A stretch of 64,000 nt of DNA, from assembly GCF_022627325.1 (NCBI RefSeq), contig NZ_JAETZZ010000011.1, positions 1 to 64,000 on the forward strand, read 5' to 3'. Source of the DNA: Pseudomonas putida (GTDB taxonomy: Bacteria > Pseudomonadota > Gammaproteobacteria > Pseudomonadales > Pseudomonadaceae). Within the stretch, counting starts at the first letter, position 1; every line of letters begins with the position of its first letter. A program made the position numbers and the translations under genes. Shown piece by piece: positions 43,949-52,874 of the stretch. A model generated the notes under the pieces. It did no database searches. It saw only the letters and a list, made by a program, of their open reading frames with translations, and was not told where the DNA came from.

Positions 43949-44155
43949 ATGTCGCCGGAATCGCGCATAGTCGAATTGGAAACCCGTCAGGCGTTTCAGG
44001 ACGACACCATTCAGGAGCTCAATGACGTGGTGGTCGAGCAGGGGCGGGTGATTCAGCGCCTGCAGTTGCAGATGGCCGAGTTGATCAAGCGTTACGAGGA
44101 AATGGTCGGGCAGTATGGCAGTGAGGGCGAGGAAGCGCCGCCGCCTCATTACTGA
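43949..44155 (+). CDS. slyX: SlyX family protein
   Basis: 68 aa, entirely coiled coil (IVELETRQAFQDDTIQELND), with a Pro-rich end PPPHY conserved in SlyX proteins. Function unknown. Overlaps the AGGAGG-bearing end of the HIT gene operon. Confidence 0.92.
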   Translation: MSPESRIVELETRQAFQDDTIQELNDVVVEQGRVIQRLQLQMAELIKRYEEMVGQYGSEGEEAPPPHY

Positions 44156-44163
44156 TGGGTGCA

Positions 44164-44190
44164 AGCCCTGGGGTTGCCCCAGGGCTGCAC
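44164..44190. terminator. Hairpin between convergent slyX and cold-shock genes
   Basis: AGCCCTGGGG-TTG-CCCCAGGGCT is a perfect 10-bp stem between the two stops. There is no T run, so strength is uncertain. Confidence 0.6.
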
Positions 44191-44194
44191 AGGG

Positions 44195-44788
44195 TCAGCG
44201 GCGGGATACCGCGACCACATCTTCGGCCTGCAGGCCCTTGTCGCGGTGCATTACCGAGAACTCCACACGCTGGCCTTCGACCAGGATGCGATGGCCTTCG
44301 CCACGAATGGCGCGAAAGTGGACGAAGATGTCGTCACCCGAATCGCGGGAAATGAATCCAAAGCCTTTAGAGGTGTTGAACCACTTCACCGTGCCGGTAT
44401 CGCGCGTGCCGGTCTCCTGCGGCGCGCCTTGGCTGGGTCGGTTTTTTCTGGGGCTACGGGCCAAGCCTGCAGCCAGGTGCAGAATGACTGCGAGGCCTGC
44501 GCAGACCAGCGCCGCCAGGTTGCCCATTTCGGGGCGGGCCAGCAAGGTCAGGGTTTGCAGTACCACGGCCACCACCAGCAAGGCGCAGGCCAGATGCTGC
44601 AATTGCTGGCGGGCGCCGCGGTAATACAGCGGCACGACAGGTGCCAGCAGCAGGTTGAGCAGGCCGAGCAGGGCAAGGTAGACCGCGTCCGGTTGTTGCA
44701 GGAAGGGAGTTGCGTCGTTTTTCAGGCTGGGTATGAGCGATAGCAGCAAAGCTGCAGCGCCCGTCAACAGATGGACGATCTTGAACAT
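44195..44788 (-). CDS. Membrane-anchored cold-shock domain protein
   Basis: 197 aa. Residues 1-110 contain about four hydrophobic helices; residues 130-195 are a cold-shock domain with RNP1 KGFGFI and RNP2 DIFVHF. It resembles P. aeruginosa PA0961, also next to dps. The nucleic-acid-binding domain would face the cytoplasm from the inner membrane. Start ATG 44788. Confidence 0.85.
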   Translation of the reverse strand: MFKIVHLLTGAAALLLSLIPSLKNDATPFLQQPDAVYLALLGLLNLLLAPVVPLYYRGARQQLQHLACALLVVAVVLQTLTLLARPEMGNLAALVCAGLAVILHLAAGLARSPRKNRPSQGAPQETGTRDTGTVKWFNTSKGFGFISRDSGDDIFVHFRAIRGEGHRILVEGQRVEFSVMHRDKGLQAEDVVAVSRR

Positions 44789-45034
44789 GGGGTTGGCTCG
44801 CAATTGATAAGGCCGATCACAGGAAGAGCTGGCGGCATGGTGCGCATGAGGTGTAGAGCGCGAACACATGGTGAGCCAGCCTATGCACCCGGCAATAACA
44901 GCACGCACGGGTGGCACGGTGCCTATTTAACAGCAAACGCGGGGCCTTCTCAAACCGCAGGTGGCTGCCGGCGATGAGTTGCCCTGTGTCATGGGCGCGT
45001 GGCGCGAAGTATTGATACAGTGTGTGAGGCCCGC

Positions 45035-45048
45035 TTGATCATCATCAA
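45035..45048 (+). promoter_or_regulatory. Perfect Anr/FNR-type box upstream of dps
   Basis: TTGAT-CATC-ATCAA equals the Anr/FNR consensus and ends 23 bases before the dps start codon. Its closeness to the gene fits a repressor site or a short leader. Occupancy and effect are inferred. Confidence 0.65.
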
Positions 45049-45071
45049 GCCATATGAAAAAGGGGAACTTC

Positions 45072-45545
45072 ATGGCAATCGATATCGGTATCAGTGAAGA
45101 AGATCGCAAATCCATCGTCGAAGGGCTGTCCCGTCTGTTGTCGGATACCTATGTGCTGTATCTGAAAACCCACAACTTTCACTGGAACGTCACCGGTCCT
45201 TCGTTCCGTACCCTGCACCTGATGTTCGAAGAGCAATACAACGAGCTGGCGCTGGCCGTTGATTCCATCGCCGAGCGGATTCGCGCCCTGGGCTTCCCAG
45301 CGCCGGGTTCCTATGCTTTTTACGCACGGCATTCTTCCATCAAGGAAGAGGAAGGGGTGCCCGCAGCGGACGAGATGATCCATCAGCTTGTCCAGGGGCA
45401 GGAGGCGGTCGTGCGTACCGCCCGCAGTATTTTCCCGGTAGTGGACAAGGTCAGTGATGAGCCAACTGCCGATCTGCTGACCCAGCGTATGCAGGTGCAC
45501 GAAAAGACTGCATGGATGCTGCGGGTACTGCTTGACGGTAAATGA
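45072..45545 (+). CDS. dps: Dps family ferroxidase/DNA-protection protein
   Basis: 157 aa. Ferritin-like four-helix fold with the Dps ferroxidase residues in THNFHWNVTGPSF and FEEQYNELALAVDSIAERI. It stores iron and consumes peroxide, protecting DNA. Strong AAGGGGAA precedes ATG 45072. It lacks a Lys-rich N-tail for DNA binding. Confidence 0.95.
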   Translation: MAIDIGISEEDRKSIVEGLSRLLSDTYVLYLKTHNFHWNVTGPSFRTLHLMFEEQYNELALAVDSIAERIRALGFPAPGSYAFYARHSSIKEEEGVPAADEMIHQLVQGQEAVVRTARSIFPVVDKVSDEPTADLLTQRMQVHEKTAWMLRVLLDGK

Positions 45546-45573
45546 TCAGCCGCTTGTATGAAAAGCGGCCTGC

Positions 45574-45608
45574 AAAGCCCGGTCGAGTGAAGCTCACCGG
45601 GCTTTTTC
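45574..45608 (+). terminator. Intrinsic terminator of dps
   Basis: AAAGCCCGGT pairs with ACCGGGCTTT, followed by T residues, 29 bases after the stop. Confidence 0.92.
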
Positions 45609-45734
45609 GTTTGTGCGGGAAGGCTTTGCCGCTGCTTTGCGCCCGGCCGCACGCGCTTCATTGAGCCTCTGGTTCCTGCATCCGTGCCTGTCTTGCGGTG
45701 CAGGGGAACATACCTGTGGCGAGGATGTGGGCGC

Positions 45735-46091
45735 ATGATGCAAGCGAGCAAGCGTGGAGTAGGCAAAGGCCGCTGCCTGGGCAGGCAAAGCATTGATCCG
45801 TTCAAGGCGGATTTTGACATGATGCAGATTCAGCCGGTATCGCGCTCGGTCCGGCTCAACGGTTTTTCCACCTGCTTGCGCCTGGAGGCAGTCTATTGGC
45901 GCATCCTCGAGCGCATCGCAGAGGCCAATGAGTGCTCCGTCAGTGCCATACTTTCCTATGTGGATCGTGAAGTGCACCTGCGCCAGGGTGGGGTACGCAA
46001 CTTCAGCGGCCTGGTGCGGGTGATCTGTGTTGCGTGGTTGCAGGACGCTGATCGCCAGGCGGGCTGCGCAGTGCCTGTTAACCATATATAA
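45735..46091 (+). CDS. Ribbon-helix-helix domain protein
   Basis: 118 aa from ATG 45735; ATG 45819 is an alternative that keeps the whole domain. The domain reads RSVRLNGFSTCLRLEAVYW, then ILERIAEANECSVSAILSY and FSGLVRVICVAWL, matching the RHH_4 family of putative DNA-binding proteins. No toxin-like neighbour. Function unknown. Confidence 0.7.
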   Translation: MMQASKRGVGKGRCLGRQSIDPFKADFDMMQIQPVSRSVRLNGFSTCLRLEAVYWRILERIAEANECSVSAILSYVDREVHLRQGGVRNFSGLVRVICVAWLQDADRQAGCAVPVNHI

Positions 46092-46144
46092 TCCCGCTTT
46101 TTGCTGCCCCGGGCAGCCAGCGTAATGGTTGACGAGAGACACCC

Positions 46145-46366
46145 ATGCCCCTTTATGACTATCAATGTGCATCCTGCGATCACCGGATGGAAGCGTTGCA
46201 GAAGATCAGTGCAGCGCCGCTGACCGACTGTCCGGCCTGCCAGGCGCCGGCATTGAAGAAACTGTTGTCGGTCCCTGGATTTCGCCTGAGCGGTAGCGGC
46301 TGGTACGAAACCGACTTCAAGACCGGGGCTAAAAAGAATCTGGCAGGCGGCGACAAGGCCGACTGA
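46145..46366 (+). CDS. FmdB-type zinc ribbon protein
   Basis: 73 aa. Two CxxC pairs (YDYQCASC and DCPACQAP) form a zinc ribbon, followed by GFRLSGSGWYETDFK, typical of the FmdB/YbbK regulatory family. Sits 95 bases upstream of aspS, the same arrangement as in other pseudomonads. Confidence 0.9.
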   Translation: MPLYDYQCASCDHRMEALQKISAAPLTDCPACQAPALKKLLSVPGFRLSGSGWYETDFKTGAKKNLAGGDKAD

Positions 46367-46461
46367 GTTGAATTGCAGTAGCCGGGTCTTGCAGTATTAG
46401 CCCCCTGGGGCGGCCAAGGCCTCCATCGAATACACGAATCACGAGAAGCGAAACCACCATC

Positions 46462-48237
46462 ATGATGCGCAGCCATTATTGCGGCCAACTGAACGAGAGC
46501 CTGGACGGCCAGGAAGTCACCCTTTGCGGCTGGGTCCATCGTCGCCGCGACCACGGCGGGGTGATCTTCCTCGACATCCGTGACCGCGAGGGCATGGCCC
46601 AGGTCGTCTTCGATCCCGATCGCGCCGAAACCTTCGCTGCGGCCGACCGCGTGCGCAGCGAATACGTGGTGCAGATCACCGGCAAGGTGCGCAAGCGCCC
46701 CGAGGGCGCGGTGAATGCCAACATGGCTTCCGGTGCCATCGAAATCCTCGGTTACCAGCTCAACGTGCTCAACGAAGCTGAAACCCCGCCGTTCCCGCTG
46801 AACGAATACTCTGACGTCGGCGAGGAAACCCGCCTGCGCTACCGCTTCATCGATCTGCGTCGCCCGGAAATGGCCGACAAGCTGCGCCTGCGTTCGCGCA
46901 TCACCAGCAGCATTCGTCGCTTCCTGGACGAAAATGGCTTCCTCGACGTCGAAACGCCGATCCTCACCCGCGCAACGCCAGAAGGCGCGCGTGACTATCT
47001 GGTGCCCAGCCGTACCCACGCTGGTAGCTTCTTCGCGCTGCCGCAGTCGCCTCAGCTGTTCAAGCAGCTGCTGATGGTCGCCGGCTTCGACCGCTACTAC
47101 CAGATCGCCAAATGCTTCCGTGACGAAGACCTGCGCGCTGACCGTCAGCCGGAATTCACCCAGATCGACATCGAGACCAGTTTCCTCGATGAGTCCGAGA
47201 TCATGGGCCTGACCGAGAGCATGATCCGCAAGCTGTTCAAGGAAGTGCTGGACCTGGAGTTCGGCGAATTCCCGCACATGACCTTCGAAGAAGCCATGCG
47301 CCGCTACGGTTCCGACAAGCCAGACCTGCGTAACCCGCTGGAACTGGTTGACGTCGCCGACCAGCTCAAAGATGTCGACTTCAAGGTCTTCGCAGGCCCG
47401 GCCAACGATCCGAAGTGCCGCGTTACCGCACTGCGCCTGCCCGGTGGCGCCAGCATGCCGCGCAGCAAGATCGACGAGTACACCAAGTTCGTCGGCATCT
47501 ACGGCGCCCGTGGCCTGGCGTACATCAAGGTCAACGAGCGCGCCAAAGGCGTCGAAGGCCTGCAGTCGCCGATCGTCAAGAACATCCCTGAAGCCAACCT
47601 CAACGTGATCCTCGATCGCGTAGGTGCCGTAGACGGCGACATCGTGTTCTTCGGTGCCGACAAGTTCAAGGTCGTCAGCGAGGCCCTGGGCGCGCTGCGT
47701 ATCCGTTTGGGCCACGACTTCGAGCTGCTGACCTGCGAGTGGGCACCGATGTGGGTCGTCGACTTCCCGATGTTCGAAGAGAACGAAGACGGCAGCTTCA
47801 CCGCCCTGCACCACCCGTTCACCGCACCCAAGTGCACCCCCGAAGAGCTCGAGGCCAACCCGGCCACCGCGCTGTCGCGTGCCTACGACATGGTGCTGAA
47901 CGGAACCGAACTGGGTGGCGGTTCGATCCGTATCCACCGCAAAGAGATGCAACAGGCGGTGTTCCGCCTGCTGGGTATCGAAGCGGCAGAACAGGAAGAG
48001 AAGTTCGGCTTCCTGCTCGACGCCCTGAAGTTCGGTGCTCCGCCTCACGGTGGCCTGGCCTTCGGTCTGGACCGCCTGGTCATGCTGATGACCGGTGCCC
48101 AGTCGATCCGTGAAGTGATTGCCTTCCCGAAAACCCAGAGCGCCGCGTGCGTGATGACTCAGGCGCCTGGTTTGGTTGATGCCAAGGCCCTGCGCGAGCT
48201 GCATATCCGCCTGCGCGAACAGACCAAGGTCGAGTAA
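46462..48237 (+). CDS. aspS: Aspartyl-tRNA synthetase
   Basis: 591-aa class II synthetase with N-terminal OB anticodon-binding domain (CGWVHRRRDHGGVIFLDIRDREG), catalytic motif FRDEDLRADRQPEFTQID, a GAD insertion domain and motif 3 GLAFGLDRLVMLM. In pseudomonads lacking GatCAB-independent AsnRS use it can be non-discriminating; that is not decidable here. ATG 46465 is an alternative. Confidence 0.98.
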   Translation: MMRSHYCGQLNESLDGQEVTLCGWVHRRRDHGGVIFLDIRDREGMAQVVFDPDRAETFAAADRVRSEYVVQITGKVRKRPEGAVNANMASGAIEILGYQLNVLNEAETPPFPLNEYSDVGEETRLRYRFIDLRRPEMADKLRLRSRITSSIRRFLDENGFLDVETPILTRATPEGARDYLVPSRTHAGSFFALPQSPQLFKQLLMVAGFDRYYQIAKCFRDEDLRADRQPEFTQIDIETSFLDESEIMGLTESMIRKLFKEVLDLEFGEFPHMTFEEAMRRYGSDKPDLRNPLELVDVADQLKDVDFKVFAGPANDPKCRVTALRLPGGASMPRSKIDEYTKFVGIYGARGLAYIKVNERAKGVEGLQSPIVKNIPEANLNVILDRVGAVDGDIVFFGADKFKVVSEALGALRIRLGHDFELLTCEWAPMWVVDFPMFEENEDGSFTALHHPFTAPKCTPEELEANPATALSRAYDMVLNGTELGGGSIRIHRKEMQQAVFRLLGIEAAEQEEKFGFLLDALKFGAPPHGGLAFGLDRLVMLMTGAQSIREVIAFPKTQSAACVMTQAPGLVDAKALRELHIRLREQTKVE

Positions 48238-48348
48238 GCGGACCCCGGGCGCATCCAGATGGATGCGCCTTTGCGTTTCGGCGCAGGCATTTGTCGTTGC
48301 GCCCCTCTCGGGGCGCAATTGTTTGTGTTTCAAGAGTTTGGAGTCGTT

Positions 48349-49095
48349 ATGGCTGGTCATTCCAAGTGGGCGAACATCAAGCACCGCAAAGAGCGCCAGG
48401 ATGCCAAGAGAGGCAAGATCTTCACCAAGTGGATCCGTGAGCTGACCGTCGCTGCCAAGCAGGGCGGTGGTGACCCGGCTTCCAACCCGCGCTTGCGCCT
48501 GGCGCTGGACAAGGCCCTGGGTGCCAACATGAGCCGCGATATCATCGATCGCGCTGTGGCCCGTGGTGCCGGCACCAACGAAAGCGATAACGTTGAAGAG
48601 CTGAGCTACGAGGGTTACGGCCCGGGTGGGGTGGCGATCATGGTCGAGGCCATGACCGACAACCGCAACCGTACCGCAGCCGCTGTGCGGCATGCCTTCA
48701 CCAAGTGTGGCGGCAACCTTGGTACCGATGGCTCGGTGGCCTACCTGTTCGAGCGCAAGGGGCAGATCAGCTTTGCGCCGGGCGTGGACGAAGATGCGCT
48801 GATGGAAGCCGCCATGGAAGCCGACGCCGACGATGTGGTGGCCAACGAAGATGGCTCGTTCGAGGTGTTCACCTCGTTCAACAGCTTCTATGCCGTGCGT
48901 AACGCCTTGGAAGAGGCCGGCTTCAAGGCCGCAGACGCGGAAATCGTCATGCAGCCGACCACCAGTGCCGAGCTGGATCAGGAGGGCGCGGAGAAAGTGC
49001 TCAAGCTGATCGACATGCTCGAAGACCTGGATGATGTGCAGAACGTCTATTCCAATGCACAGATTTCCGACGAGATCATGGAAAAACTCGGCTAA
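48349..49095 (+). CDS. pmpR: YebC/PmpR family translational/transcriptional regulator
   Basis: 248 aa with the conserved start AGHSKWANIKHRKERQDAKRG and EGYGPGGVAIMVEAMTDNRNR. YebC proteins relieve ribosome stalling at proline stretches, and PmpR was reported to repress quinolone-signal genes in P. aeruginosa. It lies between aspS and ruvC as in that species. Confidence 0.93.
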   Translation: MAGHSKWANIKHRKERQDAKRGKIFTKWIRELTVAAKQGGGDPASNPRLRLALDKALGANMSRDIIDRAVARGAGTNESDNVEELSYEGYGPGGVAIMVEAMTDNRNRTAAAVRHAFTKCGGNLGTDGSVAYLFERKGQISFAPGVDEDALMEAAMEADADDVVANEDGSFEVFTSFNSFYAVRNALEEAGFKAADAEIVMQPTTSAELDQEGAEKVLKLIDMLEDLDDVQNVYSNAQISDEIMEKLG

Positions 49096-49116
49096 GGTGT
49101 CGCCAGCAAGGTTGTA

Positions 49117-49239
49117 ATTGGGGCCGCTGGGCGGCCCATCGCTGGCAGGCCTGCTCCTGTAGTCAAGCGCACCCCTCAAGCGTTGCGCTGGATCTGTGGG
49201 AGCAGGCTTGCCGGTGATGGGCTGCACAGCGGCCCCAAT
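49117..49239. repeat. REP pair forming a long inverted repeat
   Basis: 49117-49162 and 49194-49239 are imperfect inverted copies (ATTGGGGCCGCTG against CAGCGGCCCCAAT at the ends; GGCAGGCCTGCTCC against GGAGCAGGCTTGCC inside). This is a P. putida-type REP pair between pmpR and ruvC; it could fold as a large hairpin in the mRNA. Confidence 0.85.
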
Positions 49240-49289
49240 AGCCTTGAATTGAGCTCAGGCTTTCAAGCACCCCCTACACGAAAGGCGTT

Positions 49290-49814
49290 ATGACTCTGAT
49301 TCTTGGTATCGACCCCGGCTCGCGCATCACCGGTTATGGCGTTGTGCGCCAGACTGCCCGTGGTTGCGAGTACGTGGCGTCGGGTTGTATCCGAACCGGC
49401 AGCGGCGAGCTGCACGAGCGCCTGCAGATCGTTTTTCGCGGTGTCAGTGAAATCATTGCCCAACATGGCCCGGTGACCATGGGTATCGAGCGCGTGTTCA
49501 TGGCGCGCAACCCTGATTCGGCCCTCAAACTTGGCCAGGCACGCGGCGCGGCGATCGTCGCCGCCGCCGAGGCCGGCCTGGAAATCGCCGAATACAGTGC
49601 GACTCAGGTCAAACAGGCCGTGGCCGGCACTGGCGGGGCTAACAAGGAACAGGTGATGCTGATGGTCATGCACCTGCTCAAGCTGACCCAGAAACCACAG
49701 ATCGATGCCTCTGATGCCCTGGCGATTGCCCTGTGCCATGCCCATACCCGTTCCAGCCTGGTGCCGCACGGCCTGGCCACGGCGCGGCGGCGCGGTGGGC
49801 GCTTGCGTCTGTAG
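49290..49814 (+). CDS. ruvC: Holliday junction endonuclease RuvC
   Basis: 174-aa resolvase. Acidic active-site residues are visible in LGIDPGSRITGYG (first Asp), MGIERVFM (Glu) and DASDALAIALCHAH (two Asp). Works with RuvAB encoded just downstream. Confidence 0.97.
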   Translation: MTLILGIDPGSRITGYGVVRQTARGCEYVASGCIRTGSGELHERLQIVFRGVSEIIAQHGPVTMGIERVFMARNPDSALKLGQARGAAIVAAAEAGLEIAEYSATQVKQAVAGTGGANKEQVMLMVMHLLKLTQKPQIDASDALAIALCHAHTRSSLVPHGLATARRRGGRLRL

Positions 49815-49923
49815 CTGCTTCATGAGCTGATACACATTTTGTCAGGGTGGCGCGTTCACCCGACGTATTTGCTGATAGGGTTGAGCGGTCTTTGATCGGC
49901 TCCCCGAGAGGAAGGATCGAAAC

Positions 49924-50541
49924 GTGATTGGACGTTTGCGCGGCACCCTGGCGGAAAAGCAACCGCCGCACCTGATTATCGACGTCAATGGCGTGGGTTA
50001 TGAGCTTGAAGTGCCCATGACCACCCTGTACCGCCTGCCGAAAGTCGGCGAAACGGTCACCGTGCATACCCATCTGGTGGTGCGCGAAGATGCCCACCTG
50101 CTCTATGGCTTTCATGAAAAGCGCGAGCGCGAACTGTTCCGCGAGCTCATCCGCCTCAATGGCGTGGGCCCGAAGCTGGCGCTGGCCTTGATGTCGGGCC
50201 TTGAGGCCGACGAACTGGTGCGTTGCGTCCAGGCCCAGGACACCTCGGCGCTGGTGCGTGTGCCTGGTGTGGGCAAGAAGACCGCCGAGCGCTTGCTGGT
50301 CGAGCTCAAAGACCGCTTCAAGGCCTGGGAAACCTCACCGGCCATGTTCACGCTTGTTTCGGATGGGCCGGTGCCGGTCAGCAGCGCCTCCAGCGCTGAG
50401 GCCGATGCCGTCAGCGCCCTGGTTTCTTTGGGCTACAAGCCGCAGGAAGCCAGCAAGGCAGTGTCCGCGATCAAGGACAAGGCCGGGCTGAGCAGTGAGG
50501 AGCTGATCCGTCGCAGCCTCAAAGGGATGATTACCAAGTGA
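49924..50541 (+). CDS. ruvA: Holliday junction helicase subunit RuvA
   Basis: 205 aa starting at GTG 49924 behind GAGAGGAAGGATC. OB domain, two HhH motifs (LNGVGPKLALALMSGL; VPGVGKKTAERLLVEL) and the C-terminal RuvB-contacting domain. Overlaps ruvB by four bases. Confidence 0.97.
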   Translation: MIGRLRGTLAEKQPPHLIIDVNGVGYELEVPMTTLYRLPKVGETVTVHTHLVVREDAHLLYGFHEKRERELFRELIRLNGVGPKLALALMSGLEADELVRCVQAQDTSALVRVPGVGKKTAERLLVELKDRFKAWETSPAMFTLVSDGPVPVSSASSAEADAVSALVSLGYKPQEASKAVSAIKDKAGLSSEELIRRSLKGMITK

Positions 50542-51584
50542 TCGAAGCCGACCGCCTGATTGCCGCCAGTGGCCGCGACCGCGAAGAAGTCCAGGACCGT
50601 GCCATCCGCCCGCTGCGCCTGGACGAATACATCGGCCAGCCGGTGGTGCGCGAGCAGATGGCGCTGTTCATCCAGGCTGCCCGCGGTCGCAACGAATCGC
50701 TCGACCACACGCTTATCTTCGGTCCGCCAGGCCTGGGCAAGACCACGTTGGCCAATATCATCGCCCAGGAAATGGGCGTATCGGTCAAGAGTACCTCGGG
50801 GCCGATTCTCGAACGCCCGGGCGACCTGGCGGCCATGCTGACCAACCTCGAACCGCATGACGTCCTGTTCATCGACGAGATTCACCGGCTGTCACCGGTT
50901 GTCGAGGAGGTGCTGTATCCGGCCATGGAGGACTTCCAGCTCGACATCATGATCGGTGAAGGCCCCGCTGCCCGCTCGATCAAGCTCGACCTGCCGCCCT
51001 TCACCCTTGTGGGGGCCACGACCCGCGCCGGCATGCTCACCAACCCGCTGCGCGATCGCTTCGGTATCGTCCAGCGCCTTGAGTTCTACAGCGACAAGGA
51101 CCTGGCGACCATCGTCAGCCGGTCGGCCAATATTCTGGGGCTGGTCATCGAGGACCAGGGGGCTTACGAGATCGCCCGCCGTGCCCGCGGCACGCCGCGT
51201 ATCGCCAACCGTTTGCTGCGCCGCGTGCGTGACTATGCCGAGGTGCGCGGCAAGGGGCAGATCACCAAGGCGGTGGCCGACATGGCGCTCAACCTGCTGG
51301 ACGTCGACGAGCGTGGCTTCGACCATTCCGACCGCCGCCTGCTGCTGACCATGATCGAAAAGTTCGATGGCGGCCCGGTGGGCGTGGATAACCTGGCGGC
51401 AGCGATCAGCGAAGAGCGTCATACCATCGAGGATGTGCTCGAGCCTTATCTGATTCAGCAGGGTTACATCATGCGCACGCCACGCGGGCGCGTGGTCACC
51501 CGCCATGCCTACCTGCACTTTGGCCTGAACGTTCCCGGGCGCTTGGGTGAGGGGGCAGAATTTTCCGAAGCAGGCGATGAATGA
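50538..51584 (+). CDS. ruvB: Holliday junction helicase subunit RuvB
   Basis: 348-aa AAA+ motor. Walker A GPPGLGKTTL, Walker B FIDEIHRL, sensor 1 GATTRAG and a C-terminal winged helix (RTPRGRVVTRHAYLH). GTG start coupled to ruvA. Confidence 0.98.
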   Translation: MIEADRLIAASGRDREEVQDRAIRPLRLDEYIGQPVVREQMALFIQAARGRNESLDHTLIFGPPGLGKTTLANIIAQEMGVSVKSTSGPILERPGDLAAMLTNLEPHDVLFIDEIHRLSPVVEEVLYPAMEDFQLDIMIGEGPAARSIKLDLPPFTLVGATTRAGMLTNPLRDRFGIVQRLEFYSDKDLATIVSRSANILGLVIEDQGAYEIARRARGTPRIANRLLRRVRDYAEVRGKGQITKAVADMALNLLDVDERGFDHSDRRLLLTMIEKFDGGPVGVDNLAAAISEERHTIEDVLEPYLIQQGYIMRTPRGRVVTRHAYLHFGLNVPGRLGEGAEFSEAGDE

Positions 51585-51699
51585 CAGATCGAAACCCGCT
51601 TTTCGTGGTCCTACCGCTGGCATGCCTCAGGTGCGCTGGCAATACGACATTAATGAAGAAAAAACAGTTGCTGCAGCGGATTGGCAAGCTGAGGAGTAA
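51577..51699 (+). CDS. Possible 40-aa protein overlapping the ruvB stop
   Basis: ATG 51577 opens a 40-codon frame overlapping ruvB by eight bases and ending at TAA 51697-51699, just before ybgC. The composition looks protein-like (MPQVRWQYDINEE, ADWQAEE). A second overlapping frame (51581-51706) is basic and less convincing. No homologue is known to me. Confidence 0.35.
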   Translation: MNDRSKPAFRGPTAGMPQVRWQYDINEEKTVAAADWQAEE

Positions 51700-51709
51700 G
51701 CACTAGAGT

Positions 51710-52162
51710 ATGCGCGCGCAAAATGGCCTGGAACCTTTCGCTCACCGCTGTCGCGTCTATTACGAAGATACCGATGCCGGTGGCGTGGTGTATTACGTCA
51801 ATTATCTGAAATTCATGGAGCGCGCGCGGACCGAGCGCCTGCGGCACTTGGGGTTTTCCCAGCAGCAACTGGCCGGTGAGAACCTGTTGTTCGTGGTCCA
51901 TTCGAGCGAAGCGCGCTATCACGCGCCGGCGCGCCTGGACGACGAACTTCGAGTGACCGCGCACGTACTTGAACTCAATCGCGCCAGCCTGCGTTTCGTG
52001 CAGCAGGTCTGGCGGGAAAAGGATGAAACGCTGCTCTGCGAAGGGCAGTTCCTGGTGGCCGCCGTGCGCGCCGACACTTTCAAACCCCGAGCCATACCCC
52101 CCAAGCTGCGCGACGCCTTTGTGGCGGACGGCTCGGGTACTCAATCGAATGCAGGAGAATAA
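51710..52162 (+). CDS. ybgC: Tol-Pal system-associated acyl-CoA thioesterase YbgC
   Basis: 150-aa hotdog-fold thioesterase. Signature YYEDTDAGGVVYYVNYLKFMERARTE with the catalytic Asp. First gene of the tol-pal cluster; GAGGAG lies 14 bases before ATG 51710, a long spacing. tolQ begins three bases after its stop. Confidence 0.95.
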   Translation: MRAQNGLEPFAHRCRVYYEDTDAGGVVYYVNYLKFMERARTERLRHLGFSQQQLAGENLLFVVHSSEARYHAPARLDDELRVTAHVLELNRASLRFVQQVWREKDETLLCEGQFLVAAVRADTFKPRAIPPKLRDAFVADGSGTQSNAGE

Positions 52163-52164
52163 GC

Positions 52165-52860
52165 GTGGAAGCTAACGTCGTCGACCATACCTCCATGTGG
52201 AGTCTGGTCAGCAATGCCAGCGTGGTGGTACAGCTGGTAATGCTGACCCTGGTGGCCGCCTCGGTCACCTCATGGATCATGATCTTCCAGCGCAGCACCA
52301 TGCTGCGCGCCGGTCGTCGTGCGCTGGATGCCTTCGAGGAACGCTTCTGGTCGGGTATCGACCTGTCCAAGCTGTACCGTCAGGCAGGCAGCAACCCGGA
52401 CCCGGATTCGGGCGTTGAGCAAGTGTTCCGTGCCGGCTTCAAGGAGTTCTCTCGCCTGCGCCAGCAGCCGGGTGTGGACCCCGACGCGGTCATGGAGGGC
52501 GTTGGCCGGGCCATGCGTGTAGCCATCTCGCGTGAGGAAGAAAAACTCGAGCAGAGCTTGCCGTTCCTCGCCACTGTCGGTTCCACCAGCCCGTACATCG
52601 GTCTGTTCGGTACCGTGTGGGGCATCATGAACTCCTTCCGCGGCCTGGCCAGCGCCCAGCAGGCGACCCTGGCCACCGTGGCCCCGGGTATCGCCGAAGC
52701 GCTGATCGCTACCGCCATCGGTCTGTTCGCGGCAATCCCGGCGGTTATCGCCTACAACCGTTTCGCCGCACGCAGCGAAGTGCTGATCGGTCGTTACTAC
52801 ACCTTCGCCGACGAGTTCCAGGCGATCCTGCACCGCAAAGTGCACACCAGCGAAGAGTAA
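52165..52860 (+). CDS. tolQ: Tol-Pal proton channel subunit TolQ
   Basis: 231 aa, GTG start. Three transmembrane helices (VVQLVMLTLVAASVTSWIMIF; the GSTSPYIGLFGTVWGIM region; ATLATVAPGIAEALIATAIGLFAAIPAVIAY). Belongs to the MotA/TolQ/ExbB family; with TolR it uses the proton motive force to energise TolA. Confidence 0.97.
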   Translation: MEANVVDHTSMWSLVSNASVVVQLVMLTLVAASVTSWIMIFQRSTMLRAGRRALDAFEERFWSGIDLSKLYRQAGSNPDPDSGVEQVFRAGFKEFSRLRQQPGVDPDAVMEGVGRAMRVAISREEEKLEQSLPFLATVGSTSPYIGLFGTVWGIMNSFRGLASAQQATLATVAPGIAEALIATAIGLFAAIPAVIAYNRFAARSEVLIGRYYTFADEFQAILHRKVHTSEE

Positions 52861-52874
52861 TCAGGTACAAACCC

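Noticed and set aside
46180..49227. 1015-codon minus-strand open frame across aspS and pmpR
   Set aside because: It lies opposite two intact housekeeping genes on the plus strand and reflects codon bias, not coding.
49815..49923. Possible LexA box between ruvC and ruvA
   Set aside because: CTG and CAG are present near 49829 but 13 bases apart rather than 10.
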